Below, piece after piece: positions 44,162 to 55,406 of a stretch of 64,000 nucleotides of DNA (positions are counted from its first letter, which is position 1; each line of letters starts with the position of its first letter). This DNA comes from Conchocele bisecta (taxonomy: Eukaryota; Mollusca; Bivalvia; Lucinida; Thyasiridae): NCBI GenBank assembly GCA_029237695.1, contig CM055265.1, positions 78,796,447-78,860,446 on the forward strand, read 5' to 3'. Position numbers and translations under genes: made by a program. Below the pieces are notes generated by a model. That model had not been told where the DNA came from. It worked only from the letters and a program-made list of their open reading frames with translations, and did no database searches.

Positions 44162-46851
44162 TAGGCACATGCATTGATATTTGAAAGACACACATTGCAT
44201 ATGTACGTAGATAGCCGCCCTCCTAAAATGTTGTAAAGTGTAAACCAATGATGGACTTTAATTATTTTCGCAAGATTGAGATTGAGTCTTACATACGAAA
44301 TAGTAGAATTAACGTCGACTCCAAATTTAACACTAGTAGGTTCATGCCATTAAGCCCATAGTCGGGCACAGACATTCAGAGTAACTGAAATAAGTTGATT
44401 GCAACCATACAGACGCATATGCTTTTCTTACTTTATATTCGTCCGAAATTCATAACTCATGACATAACATTTCCTTCAACCACTGTACTATTGGTGCCCT
44501 TGATACAGTTTTTACAACATGGTGAAGAAGTAAATAATATATCGTAAACATCATTGTAAATTAGCCATATCCCCAAATTAGATAGACAGACGTGTACATG
44601 CATATGTCTCAGCGTATTTAGTGGGTGTGATACGCCCAGGTGTTTGCGGAATTGCAAACCAACCAATGAAATAATATTTGGAAACGCACGTGAACGATAA
44701 GTCATTTATGTGCTACATCGGCTTGGTATCTGTGACGAACAAGGACCACGAAACGTGTATATGTTCTTTGTAAATGACACATGTTCATTTGTGTCGAGGA
44801 CTGCACCCGTATCGTCCTATAGTGCATAACACAAACACCTCGTCGTAACGGATGCATTTAGTACATATAAACAGGCGAAATGTGCACACCTGTCGAAATG
44901 TCATGTCCAATATCAATCAAGCAACGGGAAATTAATACAATACCTAGAAGAGCCCACTAGGATACATTACAGCCGCCACATTGATATGTACTTCATAAAA
45001 AATAACAGCACTACTGTGAGAACGTGAATAAATGTTGCCACCACACCAACACGTGTTATCAACGATGTGATGCATGCAAGCACAAGTTTTTGTATCTGAC
45101 CACTGTATACTAGTTACATTCTAGTTACTGATGCATTCAAGCAGTGTCAGAAAATATACTATTTGCTCAGTACTCTCTGTGCTAGTCATGGTGAATTGTG
45201 GTTGTAAATCCGTGTGCGAAAAAACAAAGGGAGATAACTAAACTAGATGGCCGCGGCCAGCATATAACGACTGCCGAGGTATTTGATGGTCTTACTATGA
45301 ATGTATCTGGTTAGAGAAATATGATTATGGATAGTGACAGGTTTAGCGCAGACTTTAGATAAACAATTAACGCATATTTGAGATTAGTTTAAAACATGGA
45401 TGATGATAAAGAGGTGTGTGAAGTTTCACGTCAATTGGACTGAGGGCTGTGGAGATATTGGATACTTAAAAGGTTTAACGCATATTTACAAAAAAGGCAA
45501 ATTTCGAAGTAATTTGACATTGACCTCCGGCATGCGGACGCATGGGTAGGCTATATAATGATAAGGATGTGGAGATATTAGGTATTGCAACTTTAAAGCA
45601 GATTCTACAAAACAATGCATTTCACAGTAATTTGGCCTGGGGGCCGCAAAGAAATATAATGAAGATATGGATGTTGCTAAAGAGGTATGTGAAGTTTCAA
45701 ATCAGACTTAGGGTTGTGGAGATACTTGATACATAAACATTTGAACGCAGATTTTACAAAAGAAACGTTTCGCTTGACATTTGGACAGGAGGGCCATATG
45801 GGTGAGCTATAGTTGGTATTTATAAACTTTAACGCAGATTAAAAAACAAAACATTTAACCAATATTTCAAAGTAATTTGACCTTGACCACGGGCAAAAGA
45901 GCCGCATGGGTGGGCTGCAGAAATAAAACACGGACATTTGAGTCGTGGAATGTGCATGTGTGAAGTTTCATGGAAATATTTCAAACGCTATTCGCGTTAT
46001 ATTGAGTACAAGAAATCAGTGCGCGAAAACACAAAGGGAGATAGCTCGAACATTAGCGAGGAAAAAGTTTGGGTCATTGTCTATACATGAGTGACGTTTC
46101 ATGAAAAGAAGAGTCAGCGGTGGACGTAGGTGCGATGATACTCGGTATCAATTCCATAGTATCCCACCCCCACACTTTCTTCCGGAGGTTACCACTAACG
46201 CAACGACTGTGTCATAGAATGCAAACGACGGCAAAGCCCACGGCATAACAAGGCCCCAGGCGATGAACAAAGAAATAAACAAATACAGATACAATCAACT
46301 GGTACTGGCAATCAGTTACGCAAGCCTGGGTTAACCCCATATACATACATGGCGCCATAAGCATCCAACTGCCTTGTTGTGTGTCCCTCCGCGACAACCA
46401 CGTAATATCATATAAGAAACGACACAGATACAAGCAAATGCAGCCGCAATGGTACCGACACAGAACGGTTAAAACCAGTCTACGAGGCAGGCAATATGAC
46501 ACTAGAGATAAGCTGTGTCAGGCAATCATTAAAACAATACTAGAATATAAATTCACCGAATTCCAATGATAGAAACTGCATACTGAAATGTACAACGGTG
46601 CTATAAAAGTAAATGAAACATGAACAATCAACACACAAAATACATCGAAGCAACAATCACTACAGTCGGAGCTAAAGGAAATACTAGTATGGACAGCTAT
46701 GACTGGAAAAACAATATAACAATGTTAGCATCTACCTGTAGTGATATGCCCGCAGGTCGGTGTGCAACGAAATCTGTAGCAATACATGTAGTCACCAACC
46801 GTAGACCGGTCAATAACTAATCGCGCAGTACGTTGTAAAATGGAGTTGTCG

Positions 46852-46852
<1 letters not shown>
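44162..46852. other. No gene seen over 2.7 kb; TGACCTT repeat fragments
   Basis: 45,360-45,960 holds three to four decayed units with tttaacgcagatt, agtaatttgaccttgac and gtgaagtttca. Elsewhere only short frames (up to about 96 codons) without recognisable motifs. Confidence 0.5.
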
Positions 46853-46882
<30 letters not shown>

Positions 46883-46905
46883 CTCTCTCTCTCTCTCGTA
46901 ATCAG

Positions 46906-46949
<44 letters not shown>

Positions 46950-46972
46950 TCTCTCTCTCTCTCTCTCTCTCA
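46853..46972. repeat. (CT)n microsatellite
   Basis: About 120 bp of CT repeat with two short interruptions (ctcgtaatcagatcat, ctcctct). Confidence 0.98.
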
Positions 46973-49529
46973 GATCATCGATTACCGAAGCAAAACATCG
47001 TATTCCAGGCTTCATATCCTCTGTTGACCTACTGGTAAGCCTTTGTAATTAATCTGGGAATACATGACTACCCTATATACTACACCAGGTGGTTGGGCGA
47101 TTCCGTTCTGCATCATTGTTTTAATATTGTCATTAGTGCTCATCTTGACAAGGTTATGGCTACAGTAGCATATTAAGACAAACATCGACTGTTGTGTTTA
47201 CTGCAGCAGCTGTGTTCAAAACATTTGGTTCTCGGTTCTGTTTAATGATCACTATGGGACAGAAATAACTTTAGACATAACAAGTGAGTTATGTTCCACA
47301 ATAAACTCAACGGACGATGGTAATATGTAAACGGACCGCATAGTCCGCATGACATTAACATATGGCCAAATACAATATACTCATGTAAATGACATGTCGC
47401 GTATGTTACCATAATAGTATTGCTATTTTAGATTACATTATATTTATGAGCCTTAGATTTCATAGCAGACTCATTTCATAGACACATCTGACCATTGCTG
47501 AGACATATCGGTGTAGCCTGTCATACCACAGGTTCTTGAATAAAGGTTCATATTTCGGTGTTTTATGTGTTATTTCGGTATCTGGTAGTTTGGGAGCATT
47601 GTCACCAACATACAATTTACGTCATCTCTCGCGAATTACACGAACTAGAAGTACAAAGGTGTGAAACGGAGATTCTACCCGCGCATGTTTTTAACCAATA
47701 AAACCATTATTTGTTAACTGATAACAATAAAACCGGTCCCAAACTGTTTGTTGATATTCATGTAGTTGATCTTAACCGCCAATGCAAGTCGAACATTTAT
47801 GGTCTGTAAATCGTCAAATATCCTCGGATAGCCTCGCTCTTTGAGCGGGGAAATTCGTTTACACATCCTTACATAGCCATTTAAACCTCTTTACAACACG
47901 ACGTTCACTGGCTGACATACATGTGACACCATGGCTACGGATGGTCCGGGATCACCCCGGAGCTCGGTCTGTGGCGATCCGTGGAGAACATTGGTAAGTC
48001 CGTAGCCAGGCAGTAGTGATACAATGACGAACCGTGGTCGGCCTGGACGTTTGTAACTGTTCTAAGCATCCGTGGCCATCAGGGACGATCGTTGGAACTC
48101 TCTGGTACCGTAGTGAATTCATAGTAGCAACGGGATGGCCGTAGCGGGTCCGTAGTACCATCGTAGTATTTCCGTGGCGATCCGGGGTGGACCAGGAGTG
48201 TTTATGTAAGAGGGTGACAACACGGATTGTACGATACGGTATCACTACGGAGACCCCGGATCTACAGTGGTAGCACCGTAGCGTCCGTAGCGCTGCCGGG
48301 GTCATCCGGCTATCCGTAGTGATACGTAGTAGAACCGTACTGGCCCTGTGTTCCCGGACGGCCCCGGTGATGAAACTCGGAGCGTCCGGGGCCATCCGTG
48401 GCCATCCGTAGTTCATCCTTGCTATGTGTGACTGGGGCTTAATAATTGCGTGACGGGGGATGTCATAGTGGATTTTGACACATCGCGATAAATTGGCTAT
48501 CCAATCAAATGACGCGCCACTTGTGTAACTCCGCTCAGAAGGCTCGTTAGAAAATCGCGCAATTGTATGGCTTTTAATGTCTTAACTGTAGGAACAGATA
48601 AAGGCAGTGCACGTATTCTATCGGCATCAGCAGATTGATATATGTCTCCTGAATCGATAGAACCCGAATTTGGAGGCTGAACATTGATGATATAATTGGT
48701 CCTAAAGCCACGCATGTAGGAACTTTTATTAGCCAAATATTGAAAAAGCTTTCATTCCTTGATATTTGACAGTATAATAGGGCCGGAAAATTTGGTGAAT
48801 ATGTAGATAATAGGCGAATCCTGTCGTGTGTAATGTTTGAGCAATTTATTAGTTATGCAAATTACCCAAAACCAACGCAATCCACCCAACCCAAATTCAC
48901 CAAAATGCCCATATGACACCAACATATTGATCAGCTGTGGTCATACTCGCTTAAATCTAATTTGGAATATAAAACAGTCTTCAATAATGAAAACTTAAAA
49001 TGCAACAATGGCATCGTTATCACTAAGCTAATCCCCTCTCTGGCAGCCTTGATAACAAAAACAACACAAACAAAACATGTTTGCCTTACAAACAAGGTGA
49101 ACGGTGACAAGGTCCTCAGTGACCTTGTCCTTGGGCGATCGGACGTGGGTCGTATGCAAAACAAAGCATCATCCCTAGACACTCATTGTGGCAAAATACT
49201 GTTATTGAAAAATGAAAGGCGTTACCAACGCACGCATATACGTACGTACATTGAGTAATGCTCTAGACTCTTGCCTATCGGCGATGGGGTAAAAAGAAAA
49301 CACAGTACAGTTTACATTGCAAGTTTGTAATTCGTGGAAAAGCGACGTTGCCTCTCAAGCGCGTGCTATATTTGAAAAGTGTATACAAATGAAATCACAC
49401 ATTAACAAATCACCGATATCGTGAGACGTTACTTGAGCTTAATTATTAACCGAAACGTAGTTGTTGAACAAGGGACTGAATGTACGGAGTGTAATGGCAA
49501 TGGACATATTCGGCGTTACTGACTTCATT
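46973..49529. other. No gene seen; GC-richer patch with repeated words
   Basis: 47,930-48,420 is GC-rich and full of recurring words (ccgtagt, gatccgtgg, ggccatccgtgg), suggesting a decayed short tandem repeat; the 154-codon frame there reflects this. 49,020-49,200 shares a segment (ttatcactaagctaatcccc, tcggacgtgggtcgtatgca) with 57,435-57,610. No gene recognised. Confidence 0.55.
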
Positions 49530-50035
49530 TTATTTTGTACAAACAACACATGTAAGCTCCCGACCTTGGACATACGGCGGACATTCCAGGGAGCCCCCAC
49601 ACACACCTTCAACAAGGACCAATACATTCCCATCGTTACTGGCTCCTCCACCAACTATGACCTCGGCTCGGCGGTCCAGGCAGATATACGCTGTGGCTGC
49701 ATGATGACCAGGATAACCGGACACGAGGTAACCGCTGTATTCCTCTGTCCATCCGGGGTAACACCGGGTCCTACCCGGGATCATCATTGCAGCCGACCGC
49801 GCGGAATGGCATACGGCACACGGGGCGTCATCGTCTTCTATGTTGTTGCCGAAGAATTGTCCTGAACCATCAACATGTGGCTGACTGGAAAAGTCCCCGA
49901 ATTCGTACTCAACACCGTAGACTTTGCCTAAACTCTCTATGCTCTCGTCGTAGTGGTCCCAGATAGAGTCTGCTGTCAGACAGATGCGGTTTACAGCGGC
50001 CCCGGTATCCGAGTACCTTCCTCCGCCCATATAAC
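49530..50035 (-). CDS. Terminal exon of a secreted short-chain collagen C4-like protein
   Basis: A 506-nt exon encoding 168 residues up to a stop at 49,530-49,532. The 3' splice site (ttattttccag) on the minus strand precedes 50,035. The residues YMGGGRYSDTGAA follow on from the preceding exon. Next come CLTADSIW, YGVEYEF, APCAVCHSARSAAMMIPGR, CYPGWTEEYSGYLVSG, AYICLDR, GVCGGSLECPPYVQGRELT and the end CVVCTK. The regular Cys pairs suggest an extracellular disulfide-rich domain. Database proteins of this type, often named short-chain collagen C4-like, are numerous in bivalves and other marine invertebrates; their function is not established. It joins in phase 1 with either upstream microexon. 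Confidence 0.85.
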
Positions 50036-50207
50036 CTGGAAAATAAGTAATTACGTCTGTGTTACCATGAGATACACGAAGGAGACCAATTAATCCACGA
50101 GAACATTCATTCAACTCACAATACAACAGTCCAGTAACATGATCGAACAGCCTTCAACGTAACACAATCATGCAGCTATGAACAATGGTGTACGGTCTTC
50201 AGAAGGC

Positions 50208-50335
50208 AGTTTCACTAAGCTTCGTACCACTAAAATGTCGTAAGTGCAAAATTATGATTTCCCATTAAAATTGTTTTCATGTAAACAATTATTGGATTTA
50301 CATTTATTGAGCATATGCTGCATATGCCAGCGTAG
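50208..50335. repeat. Palindromic MITE family M, copy 4 (truncated)
   Basis: Starts gcagtttcactaagcttcgt and runs to gcatatgctgcatatgccag. The right half is missing, and the exon-derived tandem array begins where it breaks off. Confidence 0.75.
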
Positions 50336-51018
50336 TTCCATTGGTGGGGCAAGTAGTGCGGCTCCATCTCACGTACCTGAGTAAGCCAGCGTAGTTCCAT
50401 TGGCCGGACAAGAAGTAGTGTGGCCCATCTCGCGTACCTGAGTAAGCCCCAGTGTAGTTCCATTGGTGGGGCATGCAGTACGGCCTCATCTCACGTACCT
50501 GAGTAAGCCAGCGTAGGTCCATTGGCCGGACAAGTAGTGCGGCCCCATCGCACGTACCTGAGTAAGTCAGCGTAGGTCCATTGGCCGGACAAGTAGTGCG
50601 GCCCCATCTCACGTCAGACCCGTCCCCTGAATACATGCAATTCTTACTCAGCGTAGGTCCATTGCCCGGAAAAGTAGTGCGGCCCCATTTCACGCGGGAC
50701 GTGTAGTGCGGCCCCATATCACGTACCAGAGTAAGCCAGCGTTGTTCCATTGGCTGGACAAGTAGTGCGGTCCCATATCACGTACCTGAGTAAGCCAACG
50801 TGGTTCCATTGGTCGGCAAGTAGTGCGGCCCCATCTCACGTACCGCAGTAAGCCAGCGTTGTTCCATTGGCCGGACAAGTAGTGCGGCCTCATCTCACGT
50901 ACCTGAGTAAGCCAGCGTGGTTCCATTGGCTGGACAAGTAATGCAGCCCCATATCACGTACCTGAGTAAGCCAGCGTACTTCTATTGGCTGGAAAAGTAG
51001 TGCGCCCATCTCACGTAC
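50336..51018 (-). repeat. 59-bp tandem array derived from a coding microexon and its 5' splice site
   Basis: About eleven units (57-61 bp, mostly 59), plus one partial, of the minus-strand text gtacgtgagatggggccgca, ctacttgtccggccaatgg, then ttactcag. Each unit repeats the microexon codons for VRWGRTTCP.NGTTLAYSG. Nearly every junction reads CAG/GTACGTGAG, a strong 5' splice site, although units at 50,722 and 50,839 have changes there. Since 59 is not a multiple of three, reading through units shifts the frame. Confidence 0.88.
50558..50626 (-). CDS. Alternative microexon (A2) of the short-chain collagen C4-like gene
   Basis: 69 nt with its own 3' splice site (attgcatgtattcag on the minus strand) and a 5' splice site CAG/GTACGTGCG. 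It encodes GDGSDVRWGRTTCPANGPTL and then TYSG across the junction. It is in phase 1 at both ends, so it can replace or follow A1 without breaking the frame. It arose by duplication of A1 including its acceptor. Whether it is used is unknown. Confidence 0.6.
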
Positions 51019-51090
51019 CTGAGTAAGCCAGCGTGGTTTCATTGGCTGGACAAGTAGTGCGGCCCCATCTCACGTATGTAGACCCGTCCC
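51019..51090 (-). CDS. Microexon (A1) of the short-chain collagen C4-like gene
   Basis: 72 nt, phase 1 at both ends. The 3' splice site on the minus strand is attgcatggcttcag and the 5' splice site is CAG/GTACGTGAG. It encodes GDGSTYVRWGRTTCPANETT and then LAYSG across the junction. The YVRWGRTTCP segment opens the Cys-rich domain in this family, just before YSGYMGGG of the last exon. Joining 53,960-54,248, this exon and 49,530-50,035 gives 867 nt, 288 codons plus stop, without a break. Confidence 0.78.
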
Positions 51091-51238
51091 CTGAAGCCAT
51101 GCAATTAGAGAAGAGCGCTATTTACTGGCAATTGGCGGAACATTCGCAAAATCTTAAATGAGTGCCGATTTATTAAATCGGGTTAATACCTATAATAATT
51201 ATAATAATAATACCTATCGCTTTAAAGCAATACGTATA

Positions 51239-52813
51239 CTGAGCAAAACTAGAAACGTCCCTCCATGTTTAAGGAAATATTCATCAAAAACCAAAAGGGT
51301 TACTTTTAAAAATCAAAATGGAAAAACAAGTTCATTCATTTCTGTATCAAAGCCAATAAATTGCATTTGGATATCTTGTTAAATATTCGAGAGATAACCG
51401 GCCAAGGGCGGTAGGGGTCAAAATCAAAAATCACAAAAACTCAGAAATGTGTTACTTAATGTTTAGAGATGGAATTTCAATAAGTAATGTGGCAAATTCA
51501 GTAAATCTCGTTAGTACCGAGTGTGGCCACCATTTGCATGAATGCATGCAATGATCCTACGCCGCATCGACGTGACGTAACGCAATACCAGTGCGTTGGG
51601 CAAATTCCTCCATTCCCGTTGTAACGCCCGTGTAAGATCGCGAACATTGTCAATCTGATGGTTAGCTCGTGCTTTGCGGCCCAGCTCATCCCATATGTGC
51701 TCAATGGGATTGAGATCCGGGGAGACCGCGGGCCATGGCATGACGTCGACGTTGTTTTGCTGTAAGTATTGAGTGGTGACCCTGGCTACGTGAGGGCGGG
51801 CATTGTCGTGCATCAATGTCACACCAGGACCATGCTGACGGATAAATGGTAAGGCATGTGCATTTAGCACATCTGCAACATAACGTTGTGCATTGATGTT
51901 GCACTGTACAACAACCAAATCTGTCTTCCGGTTTCCCATGATCCCACCCCAGACCATTACGCTCCCTCCCCCAAACCTGTTCCTCTCAACAATGCAACAA
52001 TCGGTGAATCTTTCATTTTTACGCCTGTATACCCGTAATCTTCCGTCAGCATGACTAACTGTCAACCGAGATTCATCGGTGAACAAAACTCGGTTCCAGT
52101 CAGCCCTTCTCCAGTTCAGATGACGTCGCGCCCATAACAGTCTGGCAGCACGGTGACGTTGGGTCATTATCTGACCAGTGTACGGGCGGCGTGCCCGGAT
52201 TGGTTGGGCGTTACGACGTAACCGGTTGTGAATGTTCTGCCCTGAGACACCGTATCGCCTAGCAGTGACTGTGGCTGCCAATAGACGTTGACGTAAGTGC
52301 GCCAACGTAATGTAACGATCGGCTCTAGCCGTCGTTACACGAGGCCTACCAGGTCGCTGCCGGTCGTGAACAGCCCCAGTCTGCTGGTACCGGGCTGCAA
52401 GACGATCAATCGTCTTCCGACAGCAACCAAACCGAGGCGCGACCGCCCTGGCGGCCATCCCACCCGCAAGCATCCCAATTGCCTGATTTCGCTCGTTTTC
52501 GGAAAGCCGTGGCATATCGAAAACAGTGAAAAATTAAAAAAGTTTTTTAATTTTCCGAATAGCCCCTATCGCATGAATGGTACGACATGAACTGAATCAC
52601 CTTATCGATGACAAGTATAGCGTGCACGTGCAAATAGTGGAAATCAACGTTCCGGTCACTGGCCGCTATGTAAACCGTGTGTATCGGCTAAACTATACAC
52701 GATCGTATTCTGAACATCGCCACGGTTTAAAATACATGTACTTTGAACATGTGGTACATACATAGACAGAGCTACACCGGCTATAAAACAGGGACGTTTC
52801 TAGTTTTGTTGGG
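51239..52813 (-). mobile_element. Tc1-type DNA transposon, apparently complete (1,575 bp)
   Basis: The terminal inverted repeats share caaaactagaaacgtccct (51,244-51,262 and inverted at 52,790-52,808) without mismatch. The outer five bases differ at three positions. Both ends are bounded by TA (51,237-51,238 and 52,814-52,815). It contains one uninterrupted transposase gene. It lies in the intron between the first coding exon and microexon A1 of the short-chain collagen C4-like gene, in the same orientation. Confidence 0.92.
51511..52515 (-). CDS. Tc1/mariner-family transposase (DD34E), intact
   Basis: 334 residues, the usual length for Tc1 transposases, with no stop or frameshift. The N-terminal part (about 1-110) is the paired-type helix-turn-helix DNA-binding region, with a GRPR motif at 56-59. 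The catalytic residues are Asp147 in LFTDESR, Asp237 in MHDNARPH and Glu272 in SPDLNPIEHIWDELG. Asp237 and Glu272 are separated by 34 residues, which is DD34E. A glycine-rich GGGSVMVWGG lies between. The enzyme would excise and insert its own element at TA. The gap from the start to the right TIR (52,516-52,789) would hold the promoter. The intact frame suggests recent arrival or maintained activity. Confidence 0.95.
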   Translation of the reverse strand: MPRLSENERNQAIGMLAGGMAARAVAPRFGCCRKTIDRLAARYQQTGAVHDRQRPGRPRVTTARADRYITLAHLRQRLLAATVTARRYGVSGQNIHNRLRRNAQPIRARRPYTGQIMTQRHRAARLLWARRHLNWRRADWNRVLFTDESRLTVSHADGRLRVYRRKNERFTDCCIVERNRFGGGSVMVWGGIMGNRKTDLVVVQCNINAQRYVADVLNAHALPFIRQHGPGVTLMHDNARPHVARVTTQYLQQNNVDVMPWPAVSPDLNPIEHIWDELGRKARANHQIDNVRDLTRALQREWRNLPNALVLRYVTSMRRRIIACIHANGGHTRY

Positions 52814-52815
52814 TA

Positions 52816-53548
52816 TATATTATATTTTCTTCATTGAATAAATGCAGTGTCCTATATTGAAGCTGTATCGATCGCATTACGTGTTTTTTTGTATCAGTCT
52901 CATTTACATATTTAGTATTCTAATGCATTACTTTTATTAGTTACAATGTTGCCTGCATGAAACTGGGAAAGTCTGTGTTAGTCAACCAACCGTGAGATTA
53001 AATTTCTGGTACCATTGGTACGACAAAGACGCACACACTTGTCAACAAAGAAACAAAGTACAGTGTATAGTGCTCGGATATGAAGTATTATGCGCAAAGT
53101 AGGCATCATAGTTAATGGGCCCATGTACATGATGTATGCACAGATTTAAGACCATTATATTAGACATTTATGTACCCACATCGTCTCCCAATAAAATCAC
53201 TCACGAATTACGCAGTAAATGAACTTAATGCAACATATGCGTTATACAACACAACGGTTACCAACCTTAAAGCCCCGGCTGCAAATAACGGTCCCATGAT
53301 ATAAAGACACGTGTATCGATGTGGAACGGTATGATGGTTAATTATAAACTGCCCACTTGAGGGTTACACATAGATGTGACGTCATCGGCTATATTGTCAC
53401 TTGTGACACATGAGTAAGGACACTCGATGCCTGAGAGGCTCATGTGTTTCACAGCATTGATACATTTGATATCAAAAGACAACAGCCTGATATACTCTAT
53501 ACAGTTGTTTGTCCGCAGAATGGGGGTATGGGACTTTCAGTGTTAAAT
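52816..53548. other. Intron sequence of the short-chain collagen C4-like gene; nothing recognised
   Basis: No exon or repeat identified between the Tc1 element and repeat family A. Confidence 0.5.
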
Positions 53549-53920
53549 ACAGTGCAACCTCTCTACAACAGCAACCCATGGGAAGACGCAAAACTGGCTG
53601 TTGTAGAGAGGTGGCTGTTGTAGGGAGGTTAATGCTGAATTAATTTTTTTCGTTCGCTGTTTCATAATTCTCATCAAAAGTATGCTTTGGCAACATTTTA
53701 GAATAATTTCCAATGGAAATGATTCTAAAATGCTGTCAAAACATGTTTTTATTGAGAACGAAGGCAAAAGCAACAGCCGACGACAATTTTCGTGCTCAGC
53801 AGTCTAAGCATAGACCATGTCTTGTACAGAGTAAATCATCCATTTGGGATATAAAATAGCGGCTGTTATAGAGAGGGTGTTGTTGTAGAGAGGTGACCGT
53901 TCGGGGAAGTTCGACTGTAC
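53549..53920. repeat. Dispersed repeat family A, copy 2
   Basis: Nearly co-linear with 2,577-2,951. It lies in the intron just downstream of the first coding exon. Confidence 0.85.
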
Positions 53921-53959
53921 AGCATAAATGTTTATACCAGCAGACAATTTATGACATAC

Positions 53960-54248
53960 CTCTACTGGACGACTCCAGACGAGAAACCTGACTTTGAAGG
54001 TGGGTGTTTTGACTTTGAAGCTGGCTGTTCTGGCTTTGAAGTTCGGAAACATTTCTTTTTAGTTGATCATTCTCGTGTTGGAACTGAACCATCTTGTTTT
54101 GCATCTGAACACTATCTGCCTTCAGGGTCTGCAACGCCTGTGAAATGTCCAGGTCACTGTGTAGAAGTATTCGCCTCTCATGTCCTGGGTCGGCACCAAC
54201 GGCACCAACAAATATAGCCAGAAACACGACTGTCTCCATTATTAACAT
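53960..54248 (-). CDS. First coding exon of the short-chain collagen C4-like gene (signal peptide, coiled coil)
   Basis: 289 nt encoding 96 residues and one base of the next codon, ending at a 5' splice site AGAG/GTATGT. The start at 54,248 gives MLIMETVVFLAIFVGAVGA, a good signal peptide, followed by DPGHERRILLHSDLDISQAL. After that comes a coiled coil with LQSQNSQ, LQSQNTH and LQSQVSR heptads. A signal peptide, a short acidic/basic segment and a coiled coil before the Cys-rich domain is the usual layout of this family and suggests an oligomeric secreted protein. The frame is open further upstream to 54,449, but that part runs through repeat fragment 54,349-54,380, so the later Met is preferred (54,239 is another option). 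Confidence 0.8.
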
Positions 54249-54348
54249 GATCGGGAAGTGGCGTAGTCGCAATAGAGCATAAAGTTCAGAACACACCTCA
54301 AGATAATAAAATGTCATCGCACGTACGCTTCCTGGTATTGATAAATTG

Positions 54349-54380
54349 CAGTCGAACCTCCGCGAACGGCCACCTCTATA
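54349..54380. repeat. End fragment of repeat family A, inverted
   Basis: Inverse of the right end of family A (gcagtcgaacctccgcgaac, ggccacctctata), directly abutting foldback repeat F copy 2. Confidence 0.75.
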
Positions 54381-54742
54381 TAATTCTAGCACAAAAATAT
54401 TTACACAATTCCCTAACATTTGATTGGTTCGTAGCAAGTCTCTGTCCAAAATTTATATCCCAGTAAATTCCCACGCCGAACTACTTTCCGTAACCGTGAG
54501 GCGCAGTTAAAATAATTCTTAAGAAAACGGAAAATAAACACATTTTCTAGATGAATTTATTTCAAATGCTGGAATTATAAGGAATGAATGGCCTTTTTGT
54601 GGAATTTATCGGGGATATAAACTTGGAAAAGTCGCGGGAATACTGGACGAGGCCTTCCGGCCTTCGTCCAGTATTCCCGCGACTTTTCCAAGTTTATACC
54701 CCGATAAATTCCACAAAAAGGCCATTCATTCCTATAATAAAA
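54381..54742. repeat. Foldback repeat F, copy 2
   Basis: Co-linear with 24,923-25,283. The hairpin at about 54,587-54,735 is nearly perfect around aggccttccggcctt. Frames on both strands here (for example 54,575-54,853) are by-products of the hairpin. Confidence 0.9.
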
Positions 54743-55406
54743 ACACCCACTCGGTAACAACCGTATTGTATATCCCAAATGGACAATTTCCTCCTTATGT
54801 AACCTTCGAACAGCAGCCATCTCTCTACAACTGTCAGTTTTGAGTCTTTCCATGGATGGGTCTTGTAGACGTTACACTGTATGATAATAGTCTATTGACC
54901 GTGTGTTTCGTATGCTTTGCCACTATATCACTTCACTATTTTCTAACAAGTTCAAACTGCGCCAATCAAATTGCCGCCTGAATCCGGACACGAGACTCAA
55001 CAGGTGCAATGCATACATTCTCCTGCTACATTGATTCGTGTTCCGGATGATCATAGACCATGTCTTATACATGTACTAACGGTTAGAGAGCTTCACAATC
55101 ACAGACCATGTTACTAGTATATGTAACTATGTTAATTTTACCTAGGAAACATGTGGACATATATCAAAGCATTTTCTTTCTTGTCATTCATTGTGTAGGC
55201 GATAATATAAATTAATTACGAGATTTTAATCCATTTTTAAAATGTGGGCGTGGGGTGGATCACGGGGGCTTTTATATTTCATTTAATATATGTTTCTATA
55301 TTTGCTTATCTGAATATACACCGGTTGCAAACCCCATAAGCCTAATTTTTTTCAGTTACAGCCACATATGTCATTTTGGTTGAGACATTTTTAAGATATT
55401 ACGCTA
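54743..55406. other. Upstream of the secreted-protein gene; no exon seen
   Basis: Nothing recognised; the 5' untranslated region or promoter of the minus-strand gene could lie here or closer to the start codon. Confidence 0.5.

Noticed and set aside
47952..48416. 154-codon frame (-)
   Set aside because: GC-rich patch of repeated ccgtagt/ccatccgtgg words; the few stops are explained by composition.
50336..51018. Possible CRISPR-like array or ordinary minisatellite only
   Set aside because: There are no spacers, and the unit matches the coding microexon and its splice donor, so an exon-derived array explains it better.
54249..54449. Extending the first coding exon of the secreted protein to the frame start at 54,449
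   Set aside because: The extension runs through a repeat family A fragment and foldback repeat F, and would put the hydrophobic signal peptide in the middle of the protein.
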